The notes below the pieces were generated by a model. That model worked only from the letters and a program-made list of their open reading frames with translations. It did not search any database and had not been told where the DNA came from. Positions 1 to 8,055 of a DNA stretch of 53,568 nucleotides are shown here, piece after piece. This DNA is from an uncultured Lachnospiraceae bacterium (GTDB taxonomy: Bacteria > Bacillota > Clostridia > Lachnospirales > Lachnospiraceae), in the NCBI GenBank assembly GCA_944381485.1, contig CALWLI010000014.1, positions 1-53,568 on the forward strand, given 5' to 3'. How positions within the stretch are numbered: the stretch's first letter is position 1; each line of letters opens with the position of its first letter. The position numbers and the translations under genes are program-made.

Positions 1-161
1 AGGCTGTAAAGGTTCCCACTCTCGCAGAGGGCGGAATCAACCTCACAAACTATGAGGCCTTCAAGGATACCGGAGTAAACATCCTTGTAATAGGAACATC
101 CATCGACAAGATGGTGGAGAAGGCCGCCCAGGACGCTGTAAAAGAGTTTCTTGTATTTTAG
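1..161 (+). CDS. C-terminal fragment of a probable (beta/alpha)8-barrel enzyme
   Basis: Only the last 52 codons are present, in frame from base 3 to the TAG at 159-161; the start lies left of the window. The fragment reads ..VPTLAEGGINLTNYEAF.. followed by VNILVIGTSID and an amphipathic last helix. A GGI turn, then a hydrophobic strand ending in G-T-S, is the usual phosphate-binding end (strands 7 and 8) of TIM-barrel aldolases, epimerases and phosphoribosyltransferases. The exact family cannot be decided from this piece. It is the gene immediately upstream of the GntR regulator, but a strong terminator separates them. Confidence 0.5.
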   Translation, partial: AVKVPTLAEGGINLTNYEAFKDTGVNILVIGTSIDKMVEKAAQDAVKEFLVF

Positions 162-177
162 TTTCATATGATTAAAA

Positions 178-230
178 GCTTAAAATCTCCGTTTAGTTTA
201 AAAAAAACGGAGATTTTAAGCATATTTTTA
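178..230 (+). terminator. Rho-independent terminator after the barrel fragment
   Basis: A 17-bp perfect stem (178-194 with 205-221, GCTTAAAATCTCCGTTT arm) with a 10-nt loop is followed by ATATTTTTATTT. It starts 16 bases after the TAG of the upstream partial gene and separates it from the GntR regulator. Confidence 0.88.
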
Positions 231-273
231 TTTAATTCATGCTACAATATTCCAAGAAATGGAGGTGACAGAT

Positions 274-996
274 ATGACAGGAAAAAGCGGCTTCCTTTAC
301 CGCCGTGTCTATGAAGATCTGCGGGAGAGGATAGAGAGTAACAGCTTAAAGCCCGGAGACAGGCTCAAAAACGAGCAGGAGCTTATGGTCGAGTACGGTG
401 TCAGCCGAGACACTCTCAGAAAGGCCCTCTCAAAGCTTGAGCAGGAGGACTATATATTCAGGCGGCCTCACCTGGGAACCTTTGTAAAGCGGCCCAAGTC
501 AAACTATTCTCTCTTTAAGATGAAGAGCTTCTCCGAGCAGATGAGGGAGAGAGGCATAACCCCCTCCTCAGAGCTCCTGTCCATAACCCTCACCTCGAAG
601 GTACCTCCCGAGATAGGAGAATGTCTGGAGCTGAGGCACAATGAAAGATGCTACATCATAACAAGGATAAGAAAGGGAGACGGTGAGCCCATGGCCTACG
701 AGGAGACCTATGTCCCCCAGGAGCTTTGCCCGGATCTTCAGAAATACCTTGACGACAACGCCTCCCTTTATGAGATATACGAAAATATCTATAAGCTCAA
801 GCTGAACTACGGAAACTTAAGCCTTGAGGCTGAAATGCCGGAGGCTCATGTGAGAGATCTCCTGGGCATGTCAAAGGGAGTTCCCGTATTAAAAATGATA
901 TGCATATTTTATCTGGATGACGATCGTCCCCTGTACTATGTAAGGAGCGATTATATAGGAAACAAGTATCTGTTTTCAACCCGCATCCCCAGATAG
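274..996 (+). CDS. GntR/HutC-family transcriptional regulator with UTRA ligand domain
   Basis: 240 residues from ATG 274. An in-frame ATG at 259 overlaps the ribosome binding site: GGAGGTG at 261-267 sits 6 bases before ATG 274, so 274 is the real start. The N-terminal winged helix-turn-helix occupies about residues 8-70 (EDLRERI..LKPGDRLKNEQEL..YGVSRDTLRKAL). Residues about 85-235 form the UTRA fold typical of the HutC subfamily (LELRHNERCYIITRIR, ending in LYYVRSDYIG). Such proteins are usually dimeric repressors released by a sugar phosphate or similar metabolite. It is the only complete + strand gene and converges on the nucleoside hydrolase with an 11-bp gap. Its target is not shown by the sequence; the divergent or flanking metabolic genes are candidates. 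Confidence 0.9.
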   Translation: MTGKSGFLYRRVYEDLRERIESNSLKPGDRLKNEQELMVEYGVSRDTLRKALSKLEQEDYIFRRPHLGTFVKRPKSNYSLFKMKSFSEQMRERGITPSSELLSITLTSKVPPEIGECLELRHNERCYIITRIRKGDGEPMAYEETYVPQELCPDLQKYLDDNASLYEIYENIYKLKLNYGNLSLEAEMPEAHVRDLLGMSKGVPVLKMICIFYLDDDRPLYYVRSDYIGNKYLFSTRIPR

Positions 997-1006
997 ATCC
1001 CTTATT

Positions 1007-2719
1007 TTAAGTCCTTGCCATATGGGGCAGATCCCCGTATGCCGCAAGGCTTTCTTTTATGAAGCGGACAAAGCCCTCCCTGTCCCCTGACAGGGCTATC
1101 TCACAGTTGGGCTCCCTGCTCTCATCTCTCCTGTCCAAGCTGCAGTGTCCGTCGCAGTCTCCTCCCTCCACAACTCTAAGGTAAACAGGTATAAGCTCCG
1201 TAAGAAGTGTCCTGTCCGCCCCGAAGGCCGCTGTCATGGCGTCATGGGCCGTGGCCGCATGGGGTATGTAGAGTGGCTGGGTGGCATCGTGGATAAGGCT
1301 TCTGTCCCTCAAGAGCTTTGCCGCAAAGAGGGCGCAGGGATTGTTAAGCTTTCTTATCTCCTCCCTCTCCTCCTCTGTAATGACAGTCTTATGGGTCACA
1401 TCCAGGGGGATCACAGTCACCTTTGCACCGCAGTTTAAGACTATATTTGCCGCCTCGGGATCGTGGTTGAAATTTGCCTCCGAACATGGAGTGATGTTGG
1501 CCTTAAAGAGGCCTCCTCCCATTATTATTATCTCTCTTATATTCTTTCCTATCTCAGGCTTTATGCTGAGGGCAAGGCCCAGGTTTGACAGGGGCCCTGT
1601 GGCAAGGATGGCTGTGTCCCTGTTTTTGGGGTCTGAAAAGTAATCCAGGTAGAAGCTGACAGCACTCTCTTCCTCCCTCCTGTAGGTGGCCTCGGGTATG
1701 GGAAGCTCGTCAACGTGCATGTGTAAGACTTCGCCGTTTATCTCTATGGGCTTTAAGTTGCCCCTGTCTCTCCTGCAGAGCTCCTGATATTTAAAGAGCG
1801 CCGTATCAAGGCCCTTATATATGGGGACTTTTTTCCCCATGAGGCTCATCACCCTGGCTCCGTTGTCTGCCGTGTGCTCCGGATCGGAGTTTCCCCACAC
1901 AGAGCAGATGGCCCTTATATCAAATTTCCTGCAGAGAGCGGCGCACATGAGGGATATGGCGTCATCAGAGCCTGTGTCAGCATCCATTATGACCTTCATA
2001 GGGCCTCCATCGCAGCTCCCACAGCCCTTCTCACGCCTTACAGAGCAATATCTCATATGGCTGCCATCCTGATTTAAAAGCCTGCAGTTGGGCTCTTCGG
2101 CCCTTTCTCTTGAGTCCATTAGGAGCTCTCCTCTGTTCTCTCCCCTAAGAGCAATGCTGCAGCGGCACTTTCTTGAGCTCTCCTCTGTCCTTCCCTCAGC
2201 TATGAGCCTTAAGGCATGTCTTAAGAGCTCGGACTTGTCAAGCCCCGGCTTTCTTCCCGAGCCGAAGCCTCCCTCATATATGAGATCAAGAGGTATTATC
2301 AGCGGCCAAAGTCCTGAGTCAAGCACTGTTTTTACGGCGTGGGGATCCTCATAAAAGTTCTCCTCGGCGGAGGCTGTGGCGTCAGTATGCATTATCCCTC
2401 CACCGCAGATAAGTATCCTCAGCTTCCTCTTGGGCTTTCTGCCGAGGATCATAAGAGCCTCCGCAAGCCGTGTGGCCCTTCCCGCCACAACTATAAAGCT
2501 TTCTTTTTCTTCACTCTCAGGCTCCTCCATAAGCTCAAGGTAAAAGCTTACGGCCGAAGCACCCCTGAATACCTTCCCATTTCCTGTGGCAGGTTTCCCT
2601 TTTTCCGAGGTGCATACCGCCCTTAAAGTAAGATCCGAGCTCTCCGAAAAAAACTCCTCAAAAATATCCTCGGACATGCTCTCTGCATCTATTATGATCT
2701 CTTTCATTTTTGCTGTCAT
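1007..2719 (-). CDS. Tandem nucleoside hydrolase: degenerate first copy fused to an intact second copy
   Basis: 570 residues from ATG 2719 (AAGGAG 9 bases upstream; a TTG lies one codon earlier). Positions below include that codon. The C-terminal half (about 242-560) is a normal inosine/uridine-preferring nucleoside hydrolase: DADTGSDD Ca2+ loop at 247-254, EANFNHDPEA at 415-424, and AHDAM at 492-496. These enzymes split N-ribosides to base and ribose in the cytosol. The N-terminal half (about 6-215) is a shortened copy of the same fold: SAVSFYLE matches SAVSFYLD of the second copy, ILICGGGI matches IIIMGGGL, and ENFYEDPHA matches the active-site helix. It lacks the DxDxxxDD loop and the C-terminal HDA. 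Both copies even share an R-x-E-E/S-R-E-P-N-C-like tail. This is an internal duplication with a probable pseudoenzyme domain. Family single-domain proteins are about 310-330 residues. Confidence 0.88.
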   Translation of the reverse strand: MTAKMKEIIIDAESMSEDIFEEFFSESSDLTLRAVCTSEKGKPATGNGKVFRGASAVSFYLELMEEPESEEKESFIVVAGRATRLAEALMILGRKPKRKLRILICGGGIMHTDATASAEENFYEDPHAVKTVLDSGLWPLIIPLDLIYEGGFGSGRKPGLDKSELLRHALRLIAEGRTEESSRKCRCSIALRGENRGELLMDSRERAEEPNCRLLNQDGSHMRYCSVRREKGCGSCDGGPMKVIMDADTGSDDAISLMCAALCRKFDIRAICSVWGNSDPEHTADNGARVMSLMGKKVPIYKGLDTALFKYQELCRRDRGNLKPIEINGEVLHMHVDELPIPEATYRREEESAVSFYLDYFSDPKNRDTAILATGPLSNLGLALSIKPEIGKNIREIIIMGGGLFKANITPCSEANFNHDPEAANIVLNCGAKVTVIPLDVTHKTVITEEEREEIRKLNNPCALFAAKLLRDRSLIHDATQPLYIPHAATAHDAMTAAFGADRTLLTELIPVYLRVVEGGDCDGHCSLDRRDESREPNCEIALSGDREGFVRFIKESLAAYGDLPHMART

Positions 2720-2844
2720 CAAAGCCCTCTCCTTTCAGCCTCGCCTTTTCTCTCGGATATTGATTATACTTTATTTTCCCCTCCTTCGCAACGGAGCTTC
2801 CGGAGCGTGCCTTGCGCGCAAAGTATAGGAAGGGAGCTCAGACA

Positions 2845-2878
2845 GCAAAAGAGGAACAGGCCTTAGCCTGCTCCTCTT
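2845..2878 (-). terminator. Intrinsic terminator downstream of the cation ATPase
   Basis: 13-bp arms 2849-2861 and 2866-2878 (AAGAGGAGCAGGC on the - strand) with a 4-nt loop and one G-U pair on the - strand, then TTTT. The wobble and the U-run fit only the - strand, so it ends the ATPase transcript about 110 bp beyond the stop. Between it and the nucleoside hydrolase start nothing else was recognised. Confidence 0.75.
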
Positions 2879-2900
2879 AAAGTTACGTATTTACTTAACC

Positions 2901-2994
2901 TATATGATCTTGATCTTCCTATATGAGCCTAATCTTTTTATATGAGCCTAATACTCTTGTATGGGCTAATCCTCTTATATGGGCTTAATCCTCT
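2901..2994. repeat. Five imperfect 19-bp tandem repeats spanning the ATPase stop codon
   Basis: Units at 2901-2919, 2920-2938, 2939-2958, 2959-2975 and 2976-2994 (type TATATGAGCCTAATCTTTT on +). The last unit contains the TAA of the ATPase (2985-2987); the others repeat the GGATTA-like segment downstream of it. Copies are diverged, so the expansion is not recent. Confidence 0.8.
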
Positions 2995-5627
2995 TTCTCG
3001 ACTCTTCTCAGAATGAATTTCTCGATCTCCATTATAGGAATGATGAGGAATGCAAGTCCTATAGCAACACCATACTCGTAAAGTGAGATATGGGCAAAGT
3101 CGAAGGCATCGCTCAGGAAAGGTATGTAGATAACTGCTGTTGTGAGAACAAGGGCAGCTATCATAGCTCCGTAGAGGAAAGTATTATGGGTCTTCATCAT
3201 GAAGATGGACTTACGACGGCTCCTCATGTTAAGGCTGTGGAATATCTCAACCATTGAGAGTGTGAGGAATGCCATTGTGGTTCCGTCTACAGAGTTCTCA
3301 AAGCCCCAGCTTCCATGCTGTACATAGTCTCCCACAAAGAAGGATACGAAGGTGAGCACACCTATCATAAGTCCCTGGAAGAAGATGTCAAAGCCCATTC
3401 CTCCGGCAAAGATACCGTCTCTTGAGTTTCTGGGCTTGTGCTTCATTATGTCGGCCTCAGCAGGCTCCATTCCCAGAGCTATGGCGGGGAAGCAGTCTGT
3501 TATAAGGTTGATCCAGAGAAGGTGGGCAGCTCCAAGTATCTCAAAGCCGCACATTGTAGCTGCAAATATTACCAGAACCTCTGCAAGGTTTGAGGAGAGA
3601 AGGAACTGTATAGCCTTTCTGATGTTGTCGTAGATACGGCGTCCTTCCTCTACAGCTGCCACGATGGTGGCGAAGTTGTCATCAGCAAGCACCATGTCGG
3701 CAACACCCTTGGTTACGTCGGTACCAGTGATACCCATGCCCACACCGATGTCTGCATTCTTTATGGAGGGAGCGTCGTTTACTCCGTCTCCTGTCATGGC
3801 GGTGATCATTCCGTTCTCCTGCCAGGTCTTTACTATCCTTGTCTTGTGCTCAGGCTGAACGCGGGCGTACACTGCTATGTTCTTTATCTCTTCCTTGAAC
3901 TGCTCATCGCTGATGTCGTTGAGCTCAGCTCCTGTGATAGCCTTCTTGCCTCCGTCAAGTATTCCCAGCTGCTTTGCTATGGCAACAGCCGTATCCTTGT
4001 GGTCTCCGGTTATCATTACGGTGCGGATTCCCGCGCCCTTACATTCTGTTATGGCATCCTTGACCTCAGGTCTTATGGGATCGATCATTCCTGAAAGTCC
4101 TATGTAACAGAGATCCTTCTCCAGAGCCTCGGGCTCATAGCCGGCGGGCTCGGACTGCCAATTCTTCTTTGCAAGAGCAAGGACTCTCAGGGCCTCATCA
4201 GCCATGCCCTTGTTGTCTGCGATTATTTTAGCCCTGATCTCGTCGGTGAGATCTACCTCGCTGCCTCCCACAAAAGCTTTTGTGCAGCGCTTTAAGATCT
4301 CGTCGGGAGCACCCTTTGTATACTGTGTTATGACTCCTGTCTCTGTATTCTTTACTACGACAGTCATCATCTTACGCATTGAGTCGAAGGGAGCCTCACC
4401 GATACGTGGCTCAAGAGCCTTCATATCCTTCTTTAAGAGGCCTTCCTTGGTGGCGTCATTTACAAGAGCGCACTCTGTAGCCTCACCGACTGCGTTGCCG
4501 TTCTCGTCAGGCTCTGCGTCGGAGCAGAGGGCCATTCCCTTTATGAGCTCTCTCTCATCCTCGGAGGCTCTCTTTACTACGGTCATCTTGTTCTGGGTAA
4601 GTGTTCCGGTCTTGTCAGAGCATATTACCTGAGTACATCCCAGAGTCTCAACTGCTGTCAGCTTTCTGATAACAGCCTTTCTCTCACTCATCTTTGTAAC
4701 ACCGATGGAGAGAACTATGGTAACAACAGCCGCAAGTCCCTCGGGTATAGCAGCAACCGCAAGGGAAACAGCGATCATGAATGTATTGATTATGCTGTCT
4801 GTTGTGATCTTGTCAACTCTCAGAAGGTCTACTGCGAAGATGACAACGCAGATAGCAACAACGAGAACTGTAAGTATTTTTGACAGCTGATTGAGCTTTA
4901 TCTGGAGAGGAGTCTCATTGTCCTCAGCCTGTGAAAGAGCATCCGCTATCTTACCCATCTCGGTATTCATTCCGGTTCCGGTAACAACGGCCATTCCGCG
5001 TCCGTAGTCTATGTCGGAGCCCATGTATACCATGTTCTTTCTGTCTCCCAGAGGAACATCCTTCTGCTCTCCGAGATTAAGTACATCTATAAATTTGCTT
5101 ACTGAAGTGGATTCTCCTGTGAGGGCTGACTCTATGGCCTTCATGCTGACAGACTCCAAAACTCTCGCGTCGGCAGGAACCGCGTCTCCCGCCTCAAGGA
5201 GTATGATGTCTCCGGGTACCAGCCTGTCGCTCTCAATTGTCGACTGCTTTCCGTCACGGATGACCTTTGCAGTAGCCTTGGTCATCTGCTCAAGGGCATC
5301 GATAGCCTTCTCAGCCTTGTTTTCCTGATAAACTCCGAGAACCGCATTGATGATAACTACCACCATGATGATGATAACATCAGCAAAGCTCTCTCCCGAA
5401 TATGCCGCCGTGATTCCGGAAATTACCGCAGCCACGATGAGCATGATGATCATGGGATCCTTGAGCTCGTCCAGGAACTTGACCCACAAAGGTGTCTTCT
5501 CCCCTTCTTTAAGCTTGTTCGGGCCGTATTCAGCAAGCCTCTTCTCGGCCTCCTGACTGCTGAGTCCCTGCAGAGTTGAATTTTCCTGCTTTAAGACCTC
5601 CTCCGAACTTTCGAGATATGGTTTCAC
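2985..5627 (-). CDS. P-type (P2) cation-transporting ATPase, PMCA/Ca-like, probably Mn2+-responsive
   Basis: 880 residues from GTG 5627; AAGGAGG lies 8 bases upstream. It is a full-length P2-type pump of the inner membrane: N-terminal cation-ATPase domain (about 10-75), TGES actuator motif at 170-173, IPEGL in M4 at 294-298, the phosphorylated Asp in DKTGTLT at 338-344, MITGDH and TGDGVND in the hinge, and an M6 NLITDCFPAIALGMEPAE segment. The protein class is commonly annotated calcium-translocating. Its leader, however, carries a yybP-ykoY-type riboswitch, which senses Mn2+, and riboswitch-linked members of this family (for example Lactococcus YoaB) export Mn2+. Manganese efflux is therefore the preferred role by inference; Ca2+ transport is not excluded. 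It is transcribed alone. Confidence 0.93.
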   Translation of the reverse strand: MKPYLESSEEVLKQENSTLQGLSSQEAEKRLAEYGPNKLKEGEKTPLWVKFLDELKDPMIIMLIVAAVISGITAAYSGESFADVIIIMVVVIINAVLGVYQENKAEKAIDALEQMTKATAKVIRDGKQSTIESDRLVPGDIILLEAGDAVPADARVLESVSMKAIESALTGESTSVSKFIDVLNLGEQKDVPLGDRKNMVYMGSDIDYGRGMAVVTGTGMNTEMGKIADALSQAEDNETPLQIKLNQLSKILTVLVVAICVVIFAVDLLRVDKITTDSIINTFMIAVSLAVAAIPEGLAAVVTIVLSIGVTKMSERKAVIRKLTAVETLGCTQVICSDKTGTLTQNKMTVVKRASEDERELIKGMALCSDAEPDENGNAVGEATECALVNDATKEGLLKKDMKALEPRIGEAPFDSMRKMMTVVVKNTETGVITQYTKGAPDEILKRCTKAFVGGSEVDLTDEIRAKIIADNKGMADEALRVLALAKKNWQSEPAGYEPEALEKDLCYIGLSGMIDPIRPEVKDAITECKGAGIRTVMITGDHKDTAVAIAKQLGILDGGKKAITGAELNDISDEQFKEEIKNIAVYARVQPEHKTRIVKTWQENGMITAMTGDGVNDAPSIKNADIGVGMGITGTDVTKGVADMVLADDNFATIVAAVEEGRRIYDNIRKAIQFLLSSNLAEVLVIFAATMCGFEILGAAHLLWINLITDCFPAIALGMEPAEADIMKHKPRNSRDGIFAGGMGFDIFFQGLMIGVLTFVSFFVGDYVQHGSWGFENSVDGTTMAFLTLSMVEIFHSLNMRSRRKSIFMMKTHNTFLYGAMIAALVLTTAVIYIPFLSDAFDFAHISLYEYGVAIGLAFLIIPIMEIEKFILRRVEKED

Positions 5628-5689
5628 TCTCTTATCCTCCTTAAAAACCTAGCATTATTGCTTTAAGCCGGAGCCTGAAGCTGCGCACT

Positions 5690-5835
5690 TACTAAAAAGA
5701 GACTTATCAGTCTTTGATTTAAACTGATAAGTCTCACCATTTCATACCGAACCGGAAATGCTCACTGCAGCATTTCAAGATGTCGATTTCAGTAACGCAA
5801 ACTCTGGCGTTTACGCCGGCTACTCCCTTAACGTG
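5690..5835 (-). promoter_or_regulatory. yybP-ykoY-type Mn2+ riboswitch in the ATPase leader
   Basis: The leader RNA begins just after the promoter and opens with AAGGGAGTAGCC (complement of about 5817-5828), close to the conserved yybP-ykoY GGGGAGUAG entry. It has a GGCGTAAACGCC hairpin, further conserved-looking internal loop segments, and closes with GAGACTTATCAGT, resembling the family's 3' GAGACUU side. That last segment is also the 5' arm of the terminator at 5699-5735, so metal binding and termination compete. Position between a good promoter and a cation ATPase is the classic context. The call rests on motif recognition by eye, not a covariance search. Confidence 0.75.
5694..5735 (-). 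terminator. Terminator of the riboswitch expression platform
   Basis: Perfect 13-bp stem GAGACTTATCAGT (5723-5735 with 5699-5711) with an 11-nt loop followed on the - strand by TTTTT. It lies 70 bases before the GTG of the ATPase and well downstream of its promoter, so it acts as an attenuator, not a gene-end terminator. Confidence 0.88.
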
Positions 5836-5841
5836 ATAAAA

Positions 5842-5870
5842 AGTATAACATCTAAATTAATTTCAGTCAA
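5842..5870 (-). promoter_or_regulatory. Sigma-A-type promoter of the ATPase
   Basis: TTGACT (complement of 5865-5870), 17-bp spacer, TATACT (complement of 5842-5847). The expected start is near 5835, placing the riboswitch at the 5' end of the RNA. The stretch 5871-5957 to the next gene contains nothing else recognisable. Confidence 0.85.
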
Positions 5871-5957
5871 CAAATTAGCAGGGGCTAACCGCCTTTTGAT
5901 TTGTATTATTTCCGGTACTTTATATGTATTTTAATTATGTATATTATATCCTGAGGA

Positions 5958-6902
5958 TCACCTGTCCTCCTTCTTTCCCTCGTAAATATCCCTGACAATA
6001 TATATGGGCCTGTCCTTGAGCTCGGCAAAAAGTATGGCTATATACTCCCCTATTATGCCCAGTATGACAAAGAGCATGGCGAACATGAAGCAAAGCACTA
6101 TTATTATAGTGGCATAGCCGCTTGGCGCCCCCTGCCTGGTAAGGAGGGTGTAGACTATGAGAAGAAGGCCTAAAAATCCTGAAAAAAGCCCTGCATATAT
6201 GCCCAGCTTCAGAGGCATGTTTGAAAAGCAGAGTATAGTGTCTATGGAGAAGCGGAAAAGCTTTTTTATGCTGTAATGGCTCTTCCCCGCCACCCTCGGA
6301 GGCGCCTCAAACTCTATGGTCTCCTTTTTAAAGCCCACATTCTGCACATAGCCTCTTAAAAATCTCACCTTTTCCCTGTAGCTGTGTCTTAAGACCTCCG
6401 CCACCTCTTTTCTGAGGGCAAAAAAATCCGAGGCCGAGGGCTCAAGCTTTATGTCGGACATCAGATTTATGAGGGCGTAAAATCCCCCGGAGGTGATATT
6501 TTTAATAAGTCCCGCAGTGCTGTTTTTGGTGCGAACCATGTTTATTATATCAGCCCCCGCCTCCATCTTCTCCACTATCTCGGGTATGAGGCGAGGGGGA
6601 TGCTGCAGGTCTGAATCAAGGAAAATGAGTATGTCTCCAAGAGCATAGTCAAGCCCCGCCGTCATTGCGGCCTCGTGGCCGAAGTTTTTGGAAAACTCAA
6701 TGACTCTCACATGCTCCCTGTCCCTGTCCGCAAAATCCCGCAGTATCTCTCCGCTCTTATCCGAGCTTCCGTCATTTATAAAAATGATCTCATATTCATA
6801 TGAAACAGAAAGAGAGGCCAGGACCCCGGCGCAAACCTCATAAAAGCGCCTTATCCCCGCCTCTTCATTGTATACTGATACTATTATGCTGAGCTTTTCC
6901 AT
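5958..6902 (-). CDS. Family 2 glycosyltransferase, GtrB/DPM1-like (polyprenyl-phosphate glycosyl transferase)
   Basis: 314 residues from ATG 6902, with AGGAG 8 bases upstream; a GTG at 6923 is in frame but lacks a good site. The GT-A domain (about 1-210) has SIIVSVYNE at the N-terminus, FINDGSSD, and the metal-binding DSDLQHPP. Two hydrophobic helices at about 225-300 and a short basic tail follow, the GtrB/PglH-type arrangement that loads a sugar from a nucleotide donor onto undecaprenyl or related lipid phosphate at the cytoplasmic membrane. It stands at the edge of the glycan gene region (LicD, rfb genes), so a role in surface polysaccharide or teichoic acid decoration is inferred. Confidence 0.9.
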   Translation of the reverse strand: MEKLSIIVSVYNEEAGIRRFYEVCAGVLASLSVSYEYEIIFINDGSSDKSGEILRDFADRDREHVRVIEFSKNFGHEAAMTAGLDYALGDILIFLDSDLQHPPRLIPEIVEKMEAGADIINMVRTKNSTAGLIKNITSGGFYALINLMSDIKLEPSASDFFALRKEVAEVLRHSYREKVRFLRGYVQNVGFKKETIEFEAPPRVAGKSHYSIKKLFRFSIDTILCFSNMPLKLGIYAGLFSGFLGLLLIVYTLLTRQGAPSGYATIIIVLCFMFAMLFVILGIIGEYIAILFAELKDRPIYIVRDIYEGKKEDR

Positions 6903-6967
6903 CCGGTCTTCTCCTGTGAGCACGGTTTTAAGTAATTATACAACAAAAGCTCCGCTCTGCAAGTTTT

Positions 6968-7933
6968 TTATTGAAGTGAAAGTCCCTCAGCCAAGCCGTC
7001 GGCACCGCCTATTATCTCCTCATAGCCCTCTGTGGAGGGGAGGTTGAAATCCACGGGAGAGCCGGGATTGTTGTAAGTGACATCCGCCTTCACAACAACA
7101 GCCATGTTGTTTTCGATGCCCTGAGAGTTTCCTGAGATATTTATGGTCATATCCATGGTATCCCTCGTGATATAGCCTGCGGAGTTTACTGTTATATCTC
7201 CTTTAATGTCGGATATATTCATGTCAAATCCAAGCTCAGACATATCAAAGCCTATGGCAGCATATATCTCATTTACATACTTCATGATCTCCCTGCCGTC
7301 CATGGTGTAGGAAAGCACCGTGTTCCCATCAGGATTATCCGTGTTGTGGGAGGTGACTGTAAGGCTCTTGAAAAAGTCTGTATTGTAGGTGCTGCTGTTT
7401 AATATCTGCTGCATGGAATCTGTCATCTGCATGTCGCCGTATATGGCAGGGTCCATGTACTGCTTTGTCTTTACGCCTGATGTGTCGGAGTAGAGCCAGC
7501 CGTCTGCGTAAAACATCTTCATGTCAAGAGGCTCGTCAATGATACCGGGCATGGTCATCTTCATATCCATTATATACTTCATGGTCTGAGGAGACTCTAT
7601 ATCCTTCATCTTCATAGCCAGGTCAAGGCCTATTCCGAAGGCCATATCCTGAGCCTCTCCCGTAGCACTGTCCCTGAGGTTCATGTTCATATTTACGTCC
7701 ATGTTCATCAGGGCATCAAGGCTGTTGGCCTCCACCTGTCTCTTCTGAGCGTCATTGATGAGCTGAAGCCCCGCCTCATCGATAAAGCCCTTCTCCGTAT
7801 GTGTTTGGGATGATGACTCACCGGTAACGCTCGGGTCATAGATTATCCTCGGAGCTTCCCCCGCATAAGATGATATGCCCATGACAAAGCTCAGGGCCAT
7901 GACCGCAATAAAAGTTTTCTTTAATTTCCCCAT
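6968..7933 (-). CDS. Secreted Met/Asp-rich protein, LolA/LppX- or DUF6612-like
   Basis: 321 residues; ATG 7933 is preceded by AAAGGCGG. A signal peptide is clear (basic MGKLKK, hydrophobic core to about 20, SYA-GE cleavage near residue 24). No lipobox cysteine. The mature protein is rich in Met, Asp and Asn and contains alternating beta-like segments (SLDALMNMDVNMNMNL, MKYIMDMKMTMPG, FYADGWLYSD, NSAGYITRDTMDMTINI), a pattern of half-barrel LolA/LppX-type proteins such as DUF6612, where a YV..GW.Y.. strand is typical. Function is unknown; lipid or peptide binding outside the membrane is possible by fold analogy only. Confidence 0.7.
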   Translation of the reverse strand: MGKLKKTFIAVMALSFVMGISSYAGEAPRIIYDPSVTGESSSQTHTEKGFIDEAGLQLINDAQKRQVEANSLDALMNMDVNMNMNLRDSATGEAQDMAFGIGLDLAMKMKDIESPQTMKYIMDMKMTMPGIIDEPLDMKMFYADGWLYSDTSGVKTKQYMDPAIYGDMQMTDSMQQILNSSTYNTDFFKSLTVTSHNTDNPDGNTVLSYTMDGREIMKYVNEIYAAIGFDMSELGFDMNISDIKGDITVNSAGYITRDTMDMTINISGNSQGIENNMAVVVKADVTYNNPGSPVDFNLPSTEGYEEIIGGADGLAEGLSLQ

Positions 7934-8055
7934 AAGATACCGCCTTTCCTGAAAATCGATAAAACTTCCTTTTTTTTGCAGCTCGTTTCCTTTTGTTTCC
8001 TGTAATTGAATTATAGCATATAATCCCCTGCGCTTCAGTAGGCAAAGCTTACATT

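Noticed and set aside
7836-8045. 69-codon - strand frame between licD and the secreted protein
   Set aside because: It overlaps the signal peptide region of the secreted protein in another frame and has no family or ribosome binding site.
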